This document shows positions 62,661 to 64,000 of a DNA stretch of 64,000 nt, piece after piece. Where the stretch lies: NCBI RefSeq assembly GCF_028453695.1, contig NC_135779.1, forward strand, positions 9,746,831-9,810,830, written 5' to 3'. The number at the start of each line of letters is the position of its first letter. Position 1 is the stretch's first letter. The notes under the pieces were generated by a model. That model saw only the letters and a list, made by a program, of their open reading frames with translations, had not been told where the DNA came from and searched no databases. The stretch comes from Augochlora pura (taxonomy: Eukaryota > Arthropoda > Insecta > Hymenoptera > Halictidae). The translations under genes and the position numbers were made by a program.

Positions 62661-63514
62661 TTACAATTCTATGTATTTCAAAAATTACAATAATAAGTCA
62701 CCTTTTAAAGAATTTCTACCCTTACGCAGTGTTATGTACTAGCGAATCACAGGATTTATCCATAAAAATCTAATTGTATTCCAACGGAGACTTGGTCAAT
62801 CGATCGCAACCTACTTTCGATCACGGATACGGCTGATCAATAATTAATAATTAATGGCGAAGCGTCGGATCGGAAGGGACGTTTCCAGAACGGTTCTCAG
62901 GGCAGCGCCGTTGTGAAACATCCGGTATATTACAATATCGGAGGCAATAGACACCAGCGATGCCTGATAACGAAATTTTCTCTCGTTATTCTTTCCACTC
63001 GTAGCTCGTTGGACTTTAAACTCTCTCGGCAGGTTATCTCCTTCCAGATTGCATTGATCCCATCGTTGCTGGTGCGTTGATATCGTGTATCTAGGGAAAA
63101 ATGGGAATTCGGAGAAATCCTCGGACGGAGACCGTGGTAAAAGTGGGGTTTCGCTGCGGCGAGAAAACGTATGTGGACACGGATCGCGGCGGAACGGAAT
63201 AAAAATCGTTTAATGGGTCATTTACGATGCACGCGCGTTAGTTACGTCACTATTCTAATCAGAAGCCTTTCTAGGACAGAGAAAATCGCGTGTGCCGTCG
63301 CTTGTTTCGAAAGACCATCGTTTTGTGCTGATTTCAGTGTACCACGAAACAAATTTTGTTCAATCTCCACCAAAACTAATCTTTCTTCAGCGTTCATCAA
63401 TTGCGAATTTCATTCGATCTACACTAAATAAGAATTCGTTTTCAGATAATTACTGAACGAATTGTTTCTTAATATGTACTATTGTTTTTTGATATGAACA
63501 TTCAAAATCGTTGC

Positions 63515-63655
63515 TCAATGTGAACGAAACAATTGTTGCTTACTGTGAACCAAAGAAGAATTGTTCTTTAATGTGAACCAAAGAAAAATTGTTTTTCAAT
63601 GCGGGCCAAAGAAAAATTGTTCTTCAACACGTATTGAATAACGAATTATGCTTCA
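63515..63655. repeat. Minisatellite, ~28-bp unit, about five copies
   Basis: The unit approximates aatgtgaaccaaagaaaaattgttcttc. The two central copies (from about 63570 and 63598) are the closest; the outer copies are decayed. Confidence 0.75.
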
Positions 63656-64000
63656 ATATTCCCTAAATAAGGGTTTTATTCGATGGTATGGCATTTAAAA
63701 ATTTGTCTGCAATGTTTACCAAATAGATATGTACATCTGGAGATTGTTCGTAAGAATAAAGGCAATCTGTTGCAACAGAAAAAAGATGAACAAGTCTCAA
63801 CGATATCGATTCCACTATTCCCAGCGTGATAAAATCATCAATGAGGGAAAAGTATTCGTATATGGACAATCCTGTATGTTAACACTTAGCTCTTGCGTCT
63901 TACAATCGTTGCATAATACTTTCGTTCTGCATAAAATCTGCCAGTTAATCACCTGTGATTTCTCAGATATTTATTGCTATCGTTAACAGTTCGAATACGT

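Larger units (their letters stand above)
50798..64000 (+). other. Long first coding intron of spen (to window end)
   Basis: No coding exon, RNA gene or intact transposon was recognised in 13 kb. It holds simple repeats (53843-53863; 54347-54475; 57767-57811; 59466-59490), a strong hairpin (58145-58197), a G-rich island (61430-61850), old long direct repeats (62080-62660) and a small minisatellite (63515-63655). An unannotated small gene inside the intron cannot be excluded. Confidence 0.55.

Noticed and set aside
63515..63655. CRISPR-like array
   Set aside because: The repeats are directly abutting, degenerate, without unique spacers, and the genome is eukaryotic.

Overview
This is a eukaryotic, intron-rich, AT-biased window with short introns inside genes and long introns in two developmental-type genes. 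The proteins (a two-CAP-Gly CLIP-190, an Arp5, a Spen first exon) and a degraded mariner whose ends read TTGGGTTGGCAACTAAGT point to an insect, most likely a hymenopteran such as a bee. Species cannot be set from the sequence alone. One 100-base run of N (34552-34651) is a scaffold gap. No CRISPR array, operon or viral gene was seen.

Layout, left to right. (1) 299-2267, minus: an unrecognised five-exon gene for a 553-residue Ser/Thr/Pro-rich protein. (2) 4253-22906, plus: the microtubule plus-end protein CLIP-190/CLIP-170, with two CAP-Gly domains, a very long coiled coil and two C-terminal zinc knuckles. (3) 24221-24835, minus: RPB11, 117 residues. (4) 25340-28410: a mobile and repeat zone with an intact tRNA-Asp(GTC), three broken tRNA-Asp copies, a ~330-bp inverted repeat whose spacer holds a 416-bp mariner remnant, and a possible solo LTR. 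(5) 29178-31649, plus: the INO80-complex actin-related protein Arp5. (6) 31660-36640: no gene seen; microsatellites and the gap; probably partly 3'UTR of the next gene. (7) 37043-38236, minus: a polyQ, six-finger C2H2 transcription factor followed, in frame after one TAG, by a protein-like open extension down to 36641. (8) 40054-41879, plus: a small protein with three JAZ/U1-type zinc fingers. (9) 42363-45767, minus: dynein regulatory complex subunit 1 (DRC1), whose first exon and upstream region are tandemly duplicated. (10) 50715-50797, plus: first coding exon of split ends (spen); the last 13 kb is presumably its first intron.

The genes are not a functional cluster: they mix transcription (RPB11, Arp5, C2H2 factor, Spen), cytoskeleton (CLIP-190) and cilia/sperm flagella (DRC1). 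CLIP-190/RPB11 and the JAZ gene/DRC1 are convergent pairs. The first gene/CLIP-190, the C2H2 gene/JAZ gene and DRC1/spen are divergent pairs that may share promoter regions. All multi-exon models were joined by hand from splice sites and checked for frame. The most interesting observations are the candidate stop-codon readthrough in the C2H2 gene, the DRC1 promoter/exon duplication with a decayed distal exon, and the inverted-repeat/tRNA-Asp zone.
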